DNA from: Azotimanducus sp965199815
Lineage (GTDB): Bacteria > Pseudomonadota > Gammaproteobacteria > Pseudomonadales > Azotimanducaceae
DNA length: 64,000 nt
Assembly (NCBI GenBank): GCA_965199815.1
Contig: CBDATE010000018.1
Location: forward strand, 124,001-188,000
Reading direction: 5' to 3'
The notes under the pieces: generated by a model
What the model was told of the DNA's origin: nothing
Database searches by the model: none
What the model saw: the letters and a program-made list of their open reading frames with translations, nothing else
Shown here: positions 10,407 through 19,675 of the stretch, piece after piece
Layout of the letters: each line of letters begins with the position of its first letter
Numbering within the stretch: the first letter of the stretch is position 1
Translations under genes and position numbers: made by a program

Positions 10407-11426
10407 ATGACTGTCAACCGCCAGTGGCTACTTGCCAAGCGACCCTTCGGCGTTGTCACCCGTGATAACTTCGAGTATCGGGAAGCGCCCGTCCCCACCA
10501 TCGGCGACGGCGAAGTTCTGGTGCGAACCCTGTATCTGTCCTTCGACCCGACGCAGCGCGGGTGGATGGAAGATCGGGAGAGCTACATGCCGCCCGTGCC
10601 GCTCGGCGCACCCATGCGTGCCGGTACGGTCGGTCAGGTGGTTGAATCCAGGTGCGCGGACTTTTCTGTCGGCGACCTCGTGCAGACGCTTGGCGGGTGG
10701 CAGGACTATCAGGTCGTGAATCCGGGCGCATCGCTCGGCATGCTGCACAAGCTGCCACCCGCTGCTCAGCCTGCGATGGTGCTGTCGGTTCTGGGCACTA
10801 CCGGGCAGACGGCCTATTGGGGCATGCTGGACTTGGGCGAACCCAAGGCTGGCGAGACCGTGCTGGTATCAGGCGCTGCCGGGGCCACCGGCTCCGTTGC
10901 CGGTCAGATTGCCCGCCTCAGGGGGTGTCGCGTGGTGGGCATCGCCGGAGGCGCAGAAAAATGCGCCTGGCTTACCGGGAAGGCGCGCTTCGATGCCGCG
11001 ATTGACTACAAGAACGAGGATGTTGACGCGCGCATCGCGGCCTTGTGCCCGAATCGGGTGGATATCTTCTTTGATAACGTCGGTGGCGAGATTCTCGAAG
11101 CCGCGCTCAATCACATCAACCTGCGCGCGCGTGTGGTGCTCTGTGGCGGCATTTCGAGCTATAACGCCACCGAGCCGGTGCCCGGTCCGAGCAATCTGAT
11201 GAATCTGGTGATCATGCGCGGGCGCATGCAGGGCTTCATCGTGGTTGATTACCTTGATCGATTCGCGCGCGCCGCCGAGGAACTCACGCGCTGGATTGCT
11301 GCTGGCGAACTGGTGTACGAGGTGGATGTGCAGGAGGGGTTCGAGAATATCCCCGCCACGCTCAACCGGCTCTTTACCGGACAGAACATGGGCAAACAGC
11401 TGCTGAAGATTGCCGACCCGGCGTGA
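10407..11426 (+). CDS. NADP-dependent MDR-family oxidoreductase (CurA/leukotriene-B4-dehydrogenase-like)
   Basis: The protein has about 339 residues, normal for the family. The N-terminus (NRQWLLAKRPFG, then FDPTQRGWMED) matches zinc-independent medium-chain dehydrogenases of the alkenal/one oxidoreductase group, and a Rossmann nucleotide-binding motif appears as GAAGATGSVAGQIARLRGC at about 155-175. It ends GKQLLKI, also typical. It probably reduces the double bond of alpha,beta-unsaturated ketones or aldehydes using NADPH. An in-frame ATG at 10398 is possible; the one at 10407 fits the family N-terminus better. It stands alone, ending before tRNA-Leu on the other strand. Confidence 0.88.
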   Translation: MTVNRQWLLAKRPFGVVTRDNFEYREAPVPTIGDGEVLVRTLYLSFDPTQRGWMEDRESYMPPVPLGAPMRAGTVGQVVESRCADFSVGDLVQTLGGWQDYQVVNPGASLGMLHKLPPAAQPAMVLSVLGTTGQTAYWGMLDLGEPKAGETVLVSGAAGATGSVAGQIARLRGCRVVGIAGGAEKCAWLTGKARFDAAIDYKNEDVDARIAALCPNRVDIFFDNVGGEILEAALNHINLRARVVLCGGISSYNATEPVPGPSNLMNLVIMRGRMQGFIVVDYLDRFARAAEELTRWIAAGELVYEVDVQEGFENIPATLNRLFTGQNMGKQLLKIADPA

Positions 11427-11490
11427 GGCGTGAGGCGCTGGCCGAAAGCGCTTGCCTTCGCGGGCAGCCGCCGGGCACCGGTGCTCCGAT

Positions 11491-11578
11491 TGGTGCCGAG
11501 GAGAGGACTTGAACCTCCACGGGGTTGCCCCCACTAGCACCTGAAGCTAGCGTGTCTACCAAATTTCACCACCTCGGC
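11491..11578 (-). tRNA. tRNA-Leu (anticodon CAG)
   Basis: Read on the minus strand, the gene has acceptor arms GCCGAGG/CCTCGGC, a GGTAGAC D-loop, anticodon stem CTAGC/GCTAG with loop TTCAGGT (anticodon CAG), a long variable arm (class II), the T-arm GTTCAAGTC, and an encoded CCA at 11491-11493. Length is 88 nt. Confidence 0.97.
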
Positions 11579-11645
11579 CGCGGGTCCCCGTCCAGTTGCG
11601 GTTCGGGCACGGATGCGCAGTCTAACGCAAGCGCCAAAACAGGTG

Positions 11646-13583
11646 TCAATGAATGTCTCGACGAACCTCGGTTGCAGGCTCCGGTGGCGGGGTTGATGGC
11701 TCGGGGGCAGGCATCTCGTGTGTGCCCGCGCCGCTGAATTCAAACACCTGATCTCCAACGCGCAGGTCCTTGTAGGGGCGATTCGGTAGCACCGCCTCGA
11801 AGTCTGCCGTCGCCAGTCGCTCAATCGCCGCCTCCTGAATGCCCTCGAGTAGGCCGCCGTATCCACAAGAAACCCAGCCGGTCTCCTGCCCGTCCCAGCA
11901 GCGGGCAATGGCACCGCCAGATTGTGACGACCAGAGGCCCACGTATTCGTGTCCGCCGTCGTCATCAAGATCCACCTGAAAGAGTAGCCCCGGGGGCTGT
12001 GTTGATGCGCGCTTGATGGCGACCGCCAGCCCTTCGGGAAGCTCGAAGTTCGCCGGTCGCTTGCCTATTCCGGCCTGCTCGGCGGCGCTCCAGCCGCTCA
12101 CCGGAGAGCGCTTGTCATTGATGGCGGCGATGGCGGCGCGCAGCGTACGCGCCGACTCGGGGTCGCTTGCATCAAGTCGCGCGAGCAGGGACTGCAATCT
12201 CAGATATCCGGGGCGCGCAAGCTCGGTGTGCACATGGCGAACATCCAGCGTGTCGATGGGAGCCTCCCCGGATTCTATTGGCGTGAACTGGCTCCAGGCC
12301 GAGATGGCGCGAAAATCCAGCAGGGGCGAGGCGCTCAGCAGCAGGACGACGAGCACCACCCAGGACAGGCAGCGATTGACTTCAGGCAGCCGAGCGAGCC
12401 ATTCAGTGCGCTGGCGAATGATGATGTACAGATATCCGAGGGACGCGCAGGCCGCCAGCGAGGTGATGAGCAGCGCCCAGCAGCGCAGTACCGTCCACCC
12501 GTACTGGCCGATGCGCAGCGAGAGTCCGTAGAAGGCGAGCGCTGACAGGATGGGCAGCATGGCGATGCCGATGGTGAGCAGACGATGTATGGGCACCGGA
12601 TAGGGCAGGTGCCCGCCTGTCTGATAGACCGTGTTCAGGAACAGCAACGACACGAGATTCGCGGCCATCAGGATGGTCGTGCCGTGGTCCGTATCCCACA
12701 GGGGTTGCAGGCCAACGAAGGGGAGTGTCAGCAGGAACACGACATTGGCAAGCAGCAGGATTGGCAGCAGCAGCCAGGTGAGGCGCGCAAGCAGGGAGGC
12801 AATGCTGTCAATCACCGAGGTGGCGGCGCGAAAACTGTGCAGCCCAAAGGCGAATGTGGTGGCCAGCACCGGCAGCAGGAACCATTCCCGTGCGAACAGA
12901 CGCGCGAAGAAATCCACCCCGATGGCCGAGAACAGGGATTCCCAGAGAAACAGCACGAGACGAAATCCGAGCGTGAGCGCCGCCGATAGCCCAAGCGTGA
13001 GGAAATTGCGCCAACACAGGGTGAAGAAGATGTCGGGACTCTCGCGTGTGCCGTGTTCCCTGCCACGCAGGGACTGTCGGAAGAAGTCACGCACACGCTC
13101 CAGCAGTCCGGTTGCGATGTGTGTGCTCGGGGCAGCGGACGATTCACGCCACATGAAGGCCTGCAGGTGCAGCAGGGCGATGAAGGCCGCCACCAGCATG
13201 GATTGCGCGAAGATCACCACCACGTACCCGGCCTCGAATTCGCCGACCGGGGTGACCTGCCAGCCGGTGTAGGTGGCGAGCAGCGCCAGCAGGGCGCACA
13301 GGCCGCTCACCGCAGCTGCAAGGCGCGAGACATGTTTTCGCACAAAGCCGAGCAGGAACAGCCATGGCCAGGCGAGCACGAGCAGCCAGAGCGGAAAGGC
13401 AATTCGGGGGTGTTGCGCCAGCCAGTCGCCCTGTTCCACCAGACAGGCAATGCCCAGACCCTGTACGCATCCGGTGAAGAGATAGACGAAGATACAGATC
13501 ACGTGATCCGGCACCTGCCTGAGTGACAACGAGAGTGCGCGCGTCTCGCCGGGCAATAGTGTGCGTATCGGATCTTTCAGCAT
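11646..13583 (-). CDS. Polytopic membrane protein, DUF4153-like
   Basis: The 645-aa protein has about ten to twelve hydrophobic helices in the first 430 residues, followed by a soluble C-terminal part beginning around SPLLDFRAISAWSQ and a Pro-rich tail (PEPSTPPPEPA). This layout and the RxxxWSQ segment after the last helix resemble DUF4153 proteins, whose function is unknown. The ATG is preceded by GGAGGA on the coding strand. It begins 28 bases after the YhaN-like gene in the same direction, so it may be the third gene of that operon. The DUF assignment is from memory and moderate. Confidence 0.6.
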   Translation of the reverse strand: MLKDPIRTLLPGETRALSLSLRQVPDHVICIFVYLFTGCVQGLGIACLVEQGDWLAQHPRIAFPLWLLVLAWPWLFLLGFVRKHVSRLAAAVSGLCALLALLATYTGWQVTPVGEFEAGYVVVIFAQSMLVAAFIALLHLQAFMWRESSAAPSTHIATGLLERVRDFFRQSLRGREHGTRESPDIFFTLCWRNFLTLGLSAALTLGFRLVLFLWESLFSAIGVDFFARLFAREWFLLPVLATTFAFGLHSFRAATSVIDSIASLLARLTWLLLPILLLANVVFLLTLPFVGLQPLWDTDHGTTILMAANLVSLLFLNTVYQTGGHLPYPVPIHRLLTIGIAMLPILSALAFYGLSLRIGQYGWTVLRCWALLITSLAACASLGYLYIIIRQRTEWLARLPEVNRCLSWVVLVVLLLSASPLLDFRAISAWSQFTPIESGEAPIDTLDVRHVHTELARPGYLRLQSLLARLDASDPESARTLRAAIAAINDKRSPVSGWSAAEQAGIGKRPANFELPEGLAVAIKRASTQPPGLLFQVDLDDDGGHEYVGLWSSQSGGAIARCWDGQETGWVSCGYGGLLEGIQEAAIERLATADFEAVLPNRPYKDLRVGDQVFEFSGAGTHEMPAPEPSTPPPEPATEVRRDIH

Positions 13584-13611
13584 GTCTTCCTCCGGTCCGC
13601 TCGCGCGGCAC

Positions 13612-16600
13612 TCACGGTTGCCGGTCCGTCACTGCATCCGGCAAGTCCGCGATGCCCGCCTCGAGCCACTCGATGCACTGACGCACATCCTCGATGTGCG
13701 TGTCGCCATGCGCGCCGAGAAGCACTCGCCGACATCGTTCGTCCCGGCTCAGGGTACTGCGCGAGGCGAGAAATCCCTGCGCTTTCAGCCACTCCTCCAA
13801 CTGATTGATCTTGCTGTGGTGAAATCCCTTGAGTGTTTTGTCGCGCAAGGCGGCAAGCATCCTGGCGGGGCTGCCGGCAACGGCTTCGGAATTGACAAGC
13901 TGCGCGGCCTGATCCTGATACTTGTCGGAGAAGGCTCCGCTGGCGAGTAGTTCGTGTGCGCCAATCGGGCGCTCCCGACCTTCCTGCCAGGCAGCGACCC
14001 AGGCATGCGCTGCCCGGCAGCGTCGCAGGAGGCGTACGCTTTCGGCGGCCTCCCGGGGGCGCGCATTCCTTGCCTGATGCAGCCAGGATTCCAGCGGGCC
14101 GAGACGGCGAATGCGCAAGCTGTCAAGGTGCCAATGCAAGCGTACGAGGTCATCGCGCAGCACATGGAAGATGTGTATGTCCCCAGCGCCCTTCCAGGGG
14201 TCGATGGGCGCTACGCCCAGGCGCTTCGCATAGGCGACTGCGTCATCGCCATCGGGTTCCGGTACGGCCTGCGGCGGAGCGAGTGCAAAATCAGGGAGAG
14301 GCGCGTCATCGCGCGTACTTGATGCTCCGGCAGCCCCGGTACGAATCTCCTCCAGATCGATCCACTCGAGGTCTCGCCCGAGCGCCTCGCGCCACAGGTG
14401 CTTCTCGTGCGTACGCGCCGAGAGATAGATCACCTGAATGCCGCTGGCAGACGACATCCGCTCCAGGCTCTTCGCCACCAGCATGAAGCGACGCTCATCA
14501 CTTGTGGTGAGCGCTTCATCGAGGAACAGCGGCATCATCGGACGGCCATCCGTGCCTTGTGCGCGCACCCAGGCGACGCGCACCGCCAGCAGGAGCTGCA
14601 TCCGTGTGCCAGTGGAGAGCTGGTGCAACTCGCGCACCAGATCCGTGCGTGTGTCCCTGGCCTGAAAGCCGAGCGCCACATCACCGGATGATGCATCCTG
14701 CGGCGTGGCCAGTCCGAGTTCAAATGCGTTGTCGGTGATCTGCCGAAACAGCGCGTCGGCCTGGCGCAGCACCTCCGGTTCGTGCGTGGATCGATAATCC
14801 TGTTCCACTTGGTTGAGCAGGAGTTCCGTCGCGCGCTGGTCGAGTATCTCGGCGCGCTTCTCGGCGAGCCTGGTTTCACTTTCGGTGCGCAAGGCGACCG
14901 CCGCCTCGAGCCCGCGCTCGGATTCGGCGCGCTCGATGTCCGCAATCAGCTTGGTGCGCGCATCAAGGTGTGCTTCGAGCTGCTCGGCAAGCTCGCGTTG
15001 TGCGCGTAGCTGTGCGCCCAGCCCGGACTCGTCCTGTTGCCTTGCCAGCGCGAGCAGCGCGTCCTGTGTGTGCAGGTCCTGTCGAACGAGTTTTTCCCGC
15101 GTTTCGATCTCGGTCAATTCGTGGCCGAGCGCCTTCCATGAGCTCAGACGCTGCACCCGTTCGTCAAGCAGTTCGGAGTCCTGTTCGCCGAGTCCGGCGT
15201 TCGTGAACACTCTGGCCAGATCCTCGCCATGCGCGCTGATGTCGTCCTGTGCGCTCTGCACATCCCGCTTGGCCTGTTCAAGCGCTCCGGTCGCCTTGTG
15301 CGCCTGCTCGAGTCGCTTCTTCAGCGCTGCGCGCGCCGCGTCAAGTTGCGCAAAGTCATTGCGCGGGATGTGTGCATCCCGGGGCGCTTGCCAGCGCAGC
15401 AGGGTCTCCTGCCCCTCTTCCAGCCCGGTGTTGATCGCGGCATCCGCTCGCGCGAGCCTGGCTTCGGTGGTTTCGATGGCCTTGCCCGTCTCGTCCCACT
15501 CCCTGGCCAGGCGGATGAATCGATCCAGCGCGGTGAGCGGTAACGAGGGGTCGAATCCGATGCGTTCGCAGAGCCGCGCGCTGTCCGCTTCCTGTTCCTT
15601 CAGGCGGGTTGCGAGCTCCGAGAGACGCGCCCGCGCGGCATCGCCACCTTCGGCCATGCGTTTTTGCGCGTCGAGCTCGGCCAGCGCCTCGCCAAGCTCC
15701 TTGAGGCGGTCTCGCACCTCGTCGGGATGCCATTCGGGCGCTGCGAGACCGGTCTTGCGGAATCGTTCCACCGCATCCTTGATACCTGTGCCGGAGACCG
15801 ACCGGAGCCTGACGAGTAGCCAGAGCAGTAGCAGCCCGAGGGTGGACGAGAGGATGATCGGCAACAGCTCCGACACCCCCGGCAGCACATCGAGGGCAAC
15901 GCTCGCGAGCGCCAGCACAAGTGCGGTGAGAACCATCGTCGTCATGCCACGCTTGCCGGAACCCGCGCTGTGCGCGTACAGCCAGTCGCAGAGGGCATCG
16001 ATGGCTCGCTGATGATTGCGCAGCTCGCCCGCGTCCGGCCCCGCGCCGAGGAGCCCGACACGCGCTTCGAGTTCGCTCATCAGGGCGCGCAGCTCGAGCA
16101 CCTCCGCCGCGAAGCCTTCGGCTTCTTCAAGATGTTCGCTGTCGAGCTTCGGCATCCTGTGTCCGCCGAGCGCTGTCGATGCCCTCTCGTGTGCAATGCG
16201 CTCGCTATCGAGGGTGGCCTGAAGGTGCGCCCGGTCATGTTGCGCGGTTTCGATGTCGCGCAGGATGCGTTCGACCGCGGCAAGGTCCGCCGCCGCGCGC
16301 TCGAGATCAGCGTCGCCGAGCCCGGAGGCTTGCAGGGAATCCTGTGCCTCTTGCCGACGCCGTTCCTGCTCGTGCAAATCCCGACGGCGCTTGTCGAGAC
16401 GTGCGCGGAGGTTCTGCACCTGTTCGGGCTCGTGGCCGGTGAGCTTGTCCATGTGCTCGGGAAACTCCGCGAGCGCCCTCTGCACACGCTCACGCTCGCG
16501 TGTGGCCTCGAGCAGTGCGATGGCCCCTTCAATCAATCCCACCTGTGTCTGCGCCACGCGCGAAGCTTCGATGCGTGATTCAAGCTCTGGCAAGTTCTCC

Positions 16601-17130
16601 TGACGGGCGCACAGGGCCTCGGCGGCGGCTTCGGCATGCCGCACACGGGACAGCGCCTCACGGTGCTGCTTTACTACGGATTGTGCATGACGCGCGCTGA
16701 TGGACACGCGCCTGCGCACCGCGGCCAGGTCGAATCCACCATGAATCGAGCGTTGCAGCTCTGCCGCCAGCGAGGAGTCGCTGGCATCCGCCTTGATCAG
16801 CGCCTCCATGGACAGGCAGTAGCGGCCGAGTTCATCTGCGCTCGGAAGGTTGGGGCGTGTGGCCGACGCGCCATCAAGCGTCCATTCGATTTGCTGCCCG
16901 GTGCGCACGACCCGCCAGCGCCGGTCCTGATCACTGAACTCTGCGCTCAGGGTGACGGGCGGGTCGTTCTTCTTCGGCTCCGAGAGCAGCAGGTCGAGCG
17001 CGCGCAGCAGGCTCGACTTGCCGACCGCGTTGGGGCCACTGATGAGGGTCAGGGTGTCGGCGAACCCGTCAACGGCGAACCTGTCCGTGATTCCGGGCAG
17101 GCTGATGAGTTCCAGGCGCTCGAGTTTCAT
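13612..17130 (-). CDS. yhaN: YhaN-like SMC-type ATPase
   Basis: This 1,172-aa ATPase has Walker A at residues about 30-40 (SGPNAVGKSSLL), long coiled-coil arms rich in Glu, Arg, Ala and Leu, a short hydrophobic patch near residue 390-440, an ABC-like signature region (LSTGTRMQLLLAVR) and Walker B/D-loop (LFLDEALTTSD) near residue 880-900. That is the plan of RecF/SbcC/YhaN-type DNA-end processing ATPases. It overlaps the nuclease gene upstream by four bases (ATGA), so the two are translationally coupled and likely form a complex. About 200 residues follow the ATPase domain, an extra C-terminal helical domain. Expected role: DNA break or structure processing, possibly phage defence or repair. 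Confidence 0.82.
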   Translation of the reverse strand: MKLERLELISLPGITDRFAVDGFADTLTLISGPNAVGKSSLLRALDLLLSEPKKNDPPVTLSAEFSDQDRRWRVVRTGQQIEWTLDGASATRPNLPSADELGRYCLSMEALIKADASDSSLAAELQRSIHGGFDLAAVRRRVSISARHAQSVVKQHREALSRVRHAEAAAEALCARQENLPELESRIEASRVAQTQVGLIEGAIALLEATRERERVQRALAEFPEHMDKLTGHEPEQVQNLRARLDKRRRDLHEQERRRQEAQDSLQASGLGDADLERAAADLAAVERILRDIETAQHDRAHLQATLDSERIAHERASTALGGHRMPKLDSEHLEEAEGFAAEVLELRALMSELEARVGLLGAGPDAGELRNHQRAIDALCDWLYAHSAGSGKRGMTTMVLTALVLALASVALDVLPGVSELLPIILSSTLGLLLLWLLVRLRSVSGTGIKDAVERFRKTGLAAPEWHPDEVRDRLKELGEALAELDAQKRMAEGGDAARARLSELATRLKEQEADSARLCERIGFDPSLPLTALDRFIRLAREWDETGKAIETTEARLARADAAINTGLEEGQETLLRWQAPRDAHIPRNDFAQLDAARAALKKRLEQAHKATGALEQAKRDVQSAQDDISAHGEDLARVFTNAGLGEQDSELLDERVQRLSSWKALGHELTEIETREKLVRQDLHTQDALLALARQQDESGLGAQLRAQRELAEQLEAHLDARTKLIADIERAESERGLEAAVALRTESETRLAEKRAEILDQRATELLLNQVEQDYRSTHEPEVLRQADALFRQITDNAFELGLATPQDASSGDVALGFQARDTRTDLVRELHQLSTGTRMQLLLAVRVAWVRAQGTDGRPMMPLFLDEALTTSDERRFMLVAKSLERMSSASGIQVIYLSARTHEKHLWREALGRDLEWIDLEEIRTGAAGASSTRDDAPLPDFALAPPQAVPEPDGDDAVAYAKRLGVAPIDPWKGAGDIHIFHVLRDDLVRLHWHLDSLRIRRLGPLESWLHQARNARPREAAESVRLLRRCRAAHAWVAAWQEGRERPIGAHELLASGAFSDKYQDQAAQLVNSEAVAGSPARMLAALRDKTLKGFHHSKINQLEEWLKAQGFLASRSTLSRDERCRRVLLGAHGDTHIEDVRQCIEWLEAGIADLPDAVTDRQP

Positions 17131-18443
17131 TCGGTATCGCCCTGTTGCTCGGCATAGAGCAGGTTGATTGAATGCGTGGCGGCTTGCCTGAGGCGCTCGG
17201 CAATCTCGTGCTCGTGCAGGAGCGCTTCGCTTGATTCGAGCGTGTGCAGGCCATGCGTTTCAAGCGCGTTGGCAAAGGCACCTCGCGCCTCGCGAATGAG
17301 TGCGGCGCGTTCGGGGTGTTCGCGTGGTTCGTCCAACAGCAGAATCTTGCGCGCCAGCAAGCCCATGGGGTTTTGCTGCTCGGCCAGGGCTTCGAGGCGA
17401 AGTTCGGGCAGCGCTTTCGAGACGCAGCTTTCGATGAAGTAGTCGCGCTCTCCCTGAATGAGTGTGGGCGGCGATTCCGTCTTGTCTTGTGCCCAGCGAT
17501 GCATGCGCCCCGCGAGCTCCGAGCGCCCGGTGAGGGTCAGTCTCAGGCCCACGGCCCGCGGGGCGAGGGCTTCGACCTGTATTTCCCGCTCGAGATTGGC
17601 GATGCGCGTCACCAGACGCTGGTCAAGCTCTTCGATATTGGCAAGGTCGCTGACTGCAAGGTCGCATTTCAGCCACCTGATGGGTGCCAGCGGTATGTGG
17701 CTGATGCGCTGCAAGCGCCCGCCCTCGATTTCCAGTAGCCAGGGGCCGCGCGGCCCGGATTCCTTGGGGTTCAGGCCGCTCAGGCTGCCAAGATAGCCGA
17801 CCGGCGAGTCCGTCGTGAGGGCATCCGGCTGATGGATGTGGCCGAGGAGCCAGGCATCGTGCCCGGAAGCGGCCAGTTCACTTCGCGATACGGGCGCATA
17901 GACGCTCTCCGCCTGGCCGAGGTCGCAGTGCAGCAGGCCGAGTGAGAAGCCCCGTTCGTGACTGAATCTTGCGCCGGCGAGAGGGCTGTGCGTGACCTGT
18001 CTGGCGGGAAAGGACCAACCCCAGAGGGTCAGGTGTTCGCCGGTGTCGTCGGGGTCTCGGTTGGTGTTGGCATCAATCTGCATGGATTCCCAGACACCAT
18101 GTTTGCCGAGCAGTTTGAAGTGGTGGCTTCCTTCCAGCAGCTCGGCGAGCCTCGGCAGCACCAGCACATCGTGATTACCGGCGACGGCGATAACCTGAAT
18201 GCCGCCCGCGGCCAGCCTGTCCACGCCGCGTTTGAGTTCGCCAAACCCTTCGTAGAAGTCGCGGTCACTTTCCACCACATCGCCAGCAAGCAGCACGGCG
18301 CGCACCTTGCGGTCGAGCGCAAACTCGACCGTTCGCCGCCAGGCGGCGGCCGGGCCGAGCGCGGCGGCAGGATGCGACAGGTCGGGCGGCAGGCGCGACG
18401 GGCGCCGACCCAGATGCATATCGCCCACCGCGAGAAGTTTCAT
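17127..18443 (-). CDS. yhaO: YhaO/SbcD-like DNA exonuclease (metallophosphoesterase)
   Basis: The protein has 438 residues. All calcineurin-like metallophosphoesterase motifs are visible in order: DMHLG near residue 9, GDVVESD near 57, GNHD near 92, and GHIHQPD near 200. A C-terminal extension of about 170 residues is typical of SbcD/YhaO/Mre11 capping regions. It is the first gene of the minus-strand operon and partners the SMC-type ATPase that follows. It faces the defence island across a 125-bp divergent intergenic region. Confidence 0.85.
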   Translation of the reverse strand: MKLLAVGDMHLGRRPSRLPPDLSHPAAALGPAAAWRRTVEFALDRKVRAVLLAGDVVESDRDFYEGFGELKRGVDRLAAGGIQVIAVAGNHDVLVLPRLAELLEGSHHFKLLGKHGVWESMQIDANTNRDPDDTGEHLTLWGWSFPARQVTHSPLAGARFSHERGFSLGLLHCDLGQAESVYAPVSRSELAASGHDAWLLGHIHQPDALTTDSPVGYLGSLSGLNPKESGPRGPWLLEIEGGRLQRISHIPLAPIRWLKCDLAVSDLANIEELDQRLVTRIANLEREIQVEALAPRAVGLRLTLTGRSELAGRMHRWAQDKTESPPTLIQGERDYFIESCVSKALPELRLEALAEQQNPMGLLARKILLLDEPREHPERAALIREARGAFANALETHGLHTLESSEALLHEHEIAERLRQAATHSINLLYAEQQGDTE

Positions 18444-18568
18444 GAATTTGAGTATAAGCCGGGCGGGGGTTCGGTGGGGTCATGCTCGTTGACGGCGCTG
18501 AAGCAGTAATATGGTCCTTGCGATCAATCAACGACCGCGCCGACTCAGAACAGCGAAGCGAGAGGAGC

Positions 18569-19675
18569 ATGAACGCACAAGCAGCCGAACAATCCGCTGA
18601 CATCGAGGAGCCCGAGGGGTTCGACTCGGCGGACGCACCTTGGGATGAATACCCGCTCGACGCAATGCTGATACGCAATGATCACCGCACCGTTCGTGAC
18701 GCAGTGCATCGTATCAAGCAGAATCGCTGGGTGATGAACCCCGAGTTTCAGCGCGCCTTCATCTGGGATAAGGCCAAGCAAAGCAAGTTGGTGGAATCCG
18801 TGATCATGCGCATTCCCCTGCCGGTGTTCTACATGGCGGAGGATGCACAGGGGCGCATGGTGGTGGTCGATGGGCTACAACGCCTGACCACCTTTCGACG
18901 CTTCGTTGAAAACGAACTTGAACTGCACTTGCCAAAACGCTCAGAACTTCATGGCAAGCAGTTTCGTGACTTACATCCCGGACTTCAGAATCGCGTTGAG
19001 GACTGCAATCTCATCTTTTACAGCATTGACTCGAAGGCCCCGGAACGCGCCAAGCTGGATATATTCGAGCGAGTGAACAGTGGTGAGCCATTGACCCGGC
19101 AACAGATGCGTAATTGCCTGCACATGGGGCCCGCGACTACGTTTCTCAGAGAAGAGGCCGAGACCAAAATATTCCTTCAGGCGACTGGCCCTAGCCTGAA
19201 GTCCGAGACCATGCGCGACCGCGAATTCGTGAATCGATTCTGTGCCTTTCATATCCTGAGACTTGATACATATCGCGGTGATATGGACGAATTTCTCGCT
19301 GAATCACTACGCCAAATGAACGGGATGGACACTGACCGACTGTCGGAACTGTCCACCACCTTCCGGCGCAGTATGAGCAACAACTTTTTGCTCTTTGGGC
19401 GCCATGCGTTTCGCAAGCATGAGCCTGGGCAAGAAAAGAGAAGGTCGCTAAACGTATCTTTCTGGGACGTAATGTCCACCGGGTTGGCCCACTATTCGGA
19501 AGCCGAGGTCAAAGCGCAGGCTGGGCCGCTTCGAAAAGCGATCTACAGGCTGTTTGAGGACGAAAATTTCAACGCAGCTATCACTTCTGGTACCAGCGAT
19601 CAAAGGAAAGTCAGAACACGGTTCAAGATGGCTAAAAAGGTGCTGGGCGAGGTGCTTGGTGATCACGCGGATTGA
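18569..19675 (+). CDS. DUF262-domain protein (ParB/GmrS-like fold)
   Basis: The 368-aa protein has the DUF262 pattern: a conserved NPEFQRAFIWDKAKQSKLVESV block, an IPLPVFYM strand, and VVDGLQRLTTF, a variant of the DGQQR signature of this ParB-like NTPase/nuclease fold, near residue 100. No C-terminal DUF1524 HNH domain is evident, so it is the short form. The ATG at 18569 follows AGAGGAG; an in-frame ATG at 18482 has no such site. The stop overlaps the next gene by 17 bases. It is the first gene of the 18-kb one-directional island. Relatives act in DNA restriction or anti-phage systems. Confidence 0.82.
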   Translation: MNAQAAEQSADIEEPEGFDSADAPWDEYPLDAMLIRNDHRTVRDAVHRIKQNRWVMNPEFQRAFIWDKAKQSKLVESVIMRIPLPVFYMAEDAQGRMVVVDGLQRLTTFRRFVENELELHLPKRSELHGKQFRDLHPGLQNRVEDCNLIFYSIDSKAPERAKLDIFERVNSGEPLTRQQMRNCLHMGPATTFLREEAETKIFLQATGPSLKSETMRDREFVNRFCAFHILRLDTYRGDMDEFLAESLRQMNGMDTDRLSELSTTFRRSMSNNFLLFGRHAFRKHEPGQEKRRSLNVSFWDVMSTGLAHYSEAEVKAQAGPLRKAIYRLFEDENFNAAITSGTSDQRKVRTRFKMAKKVLGEVLGDHAD

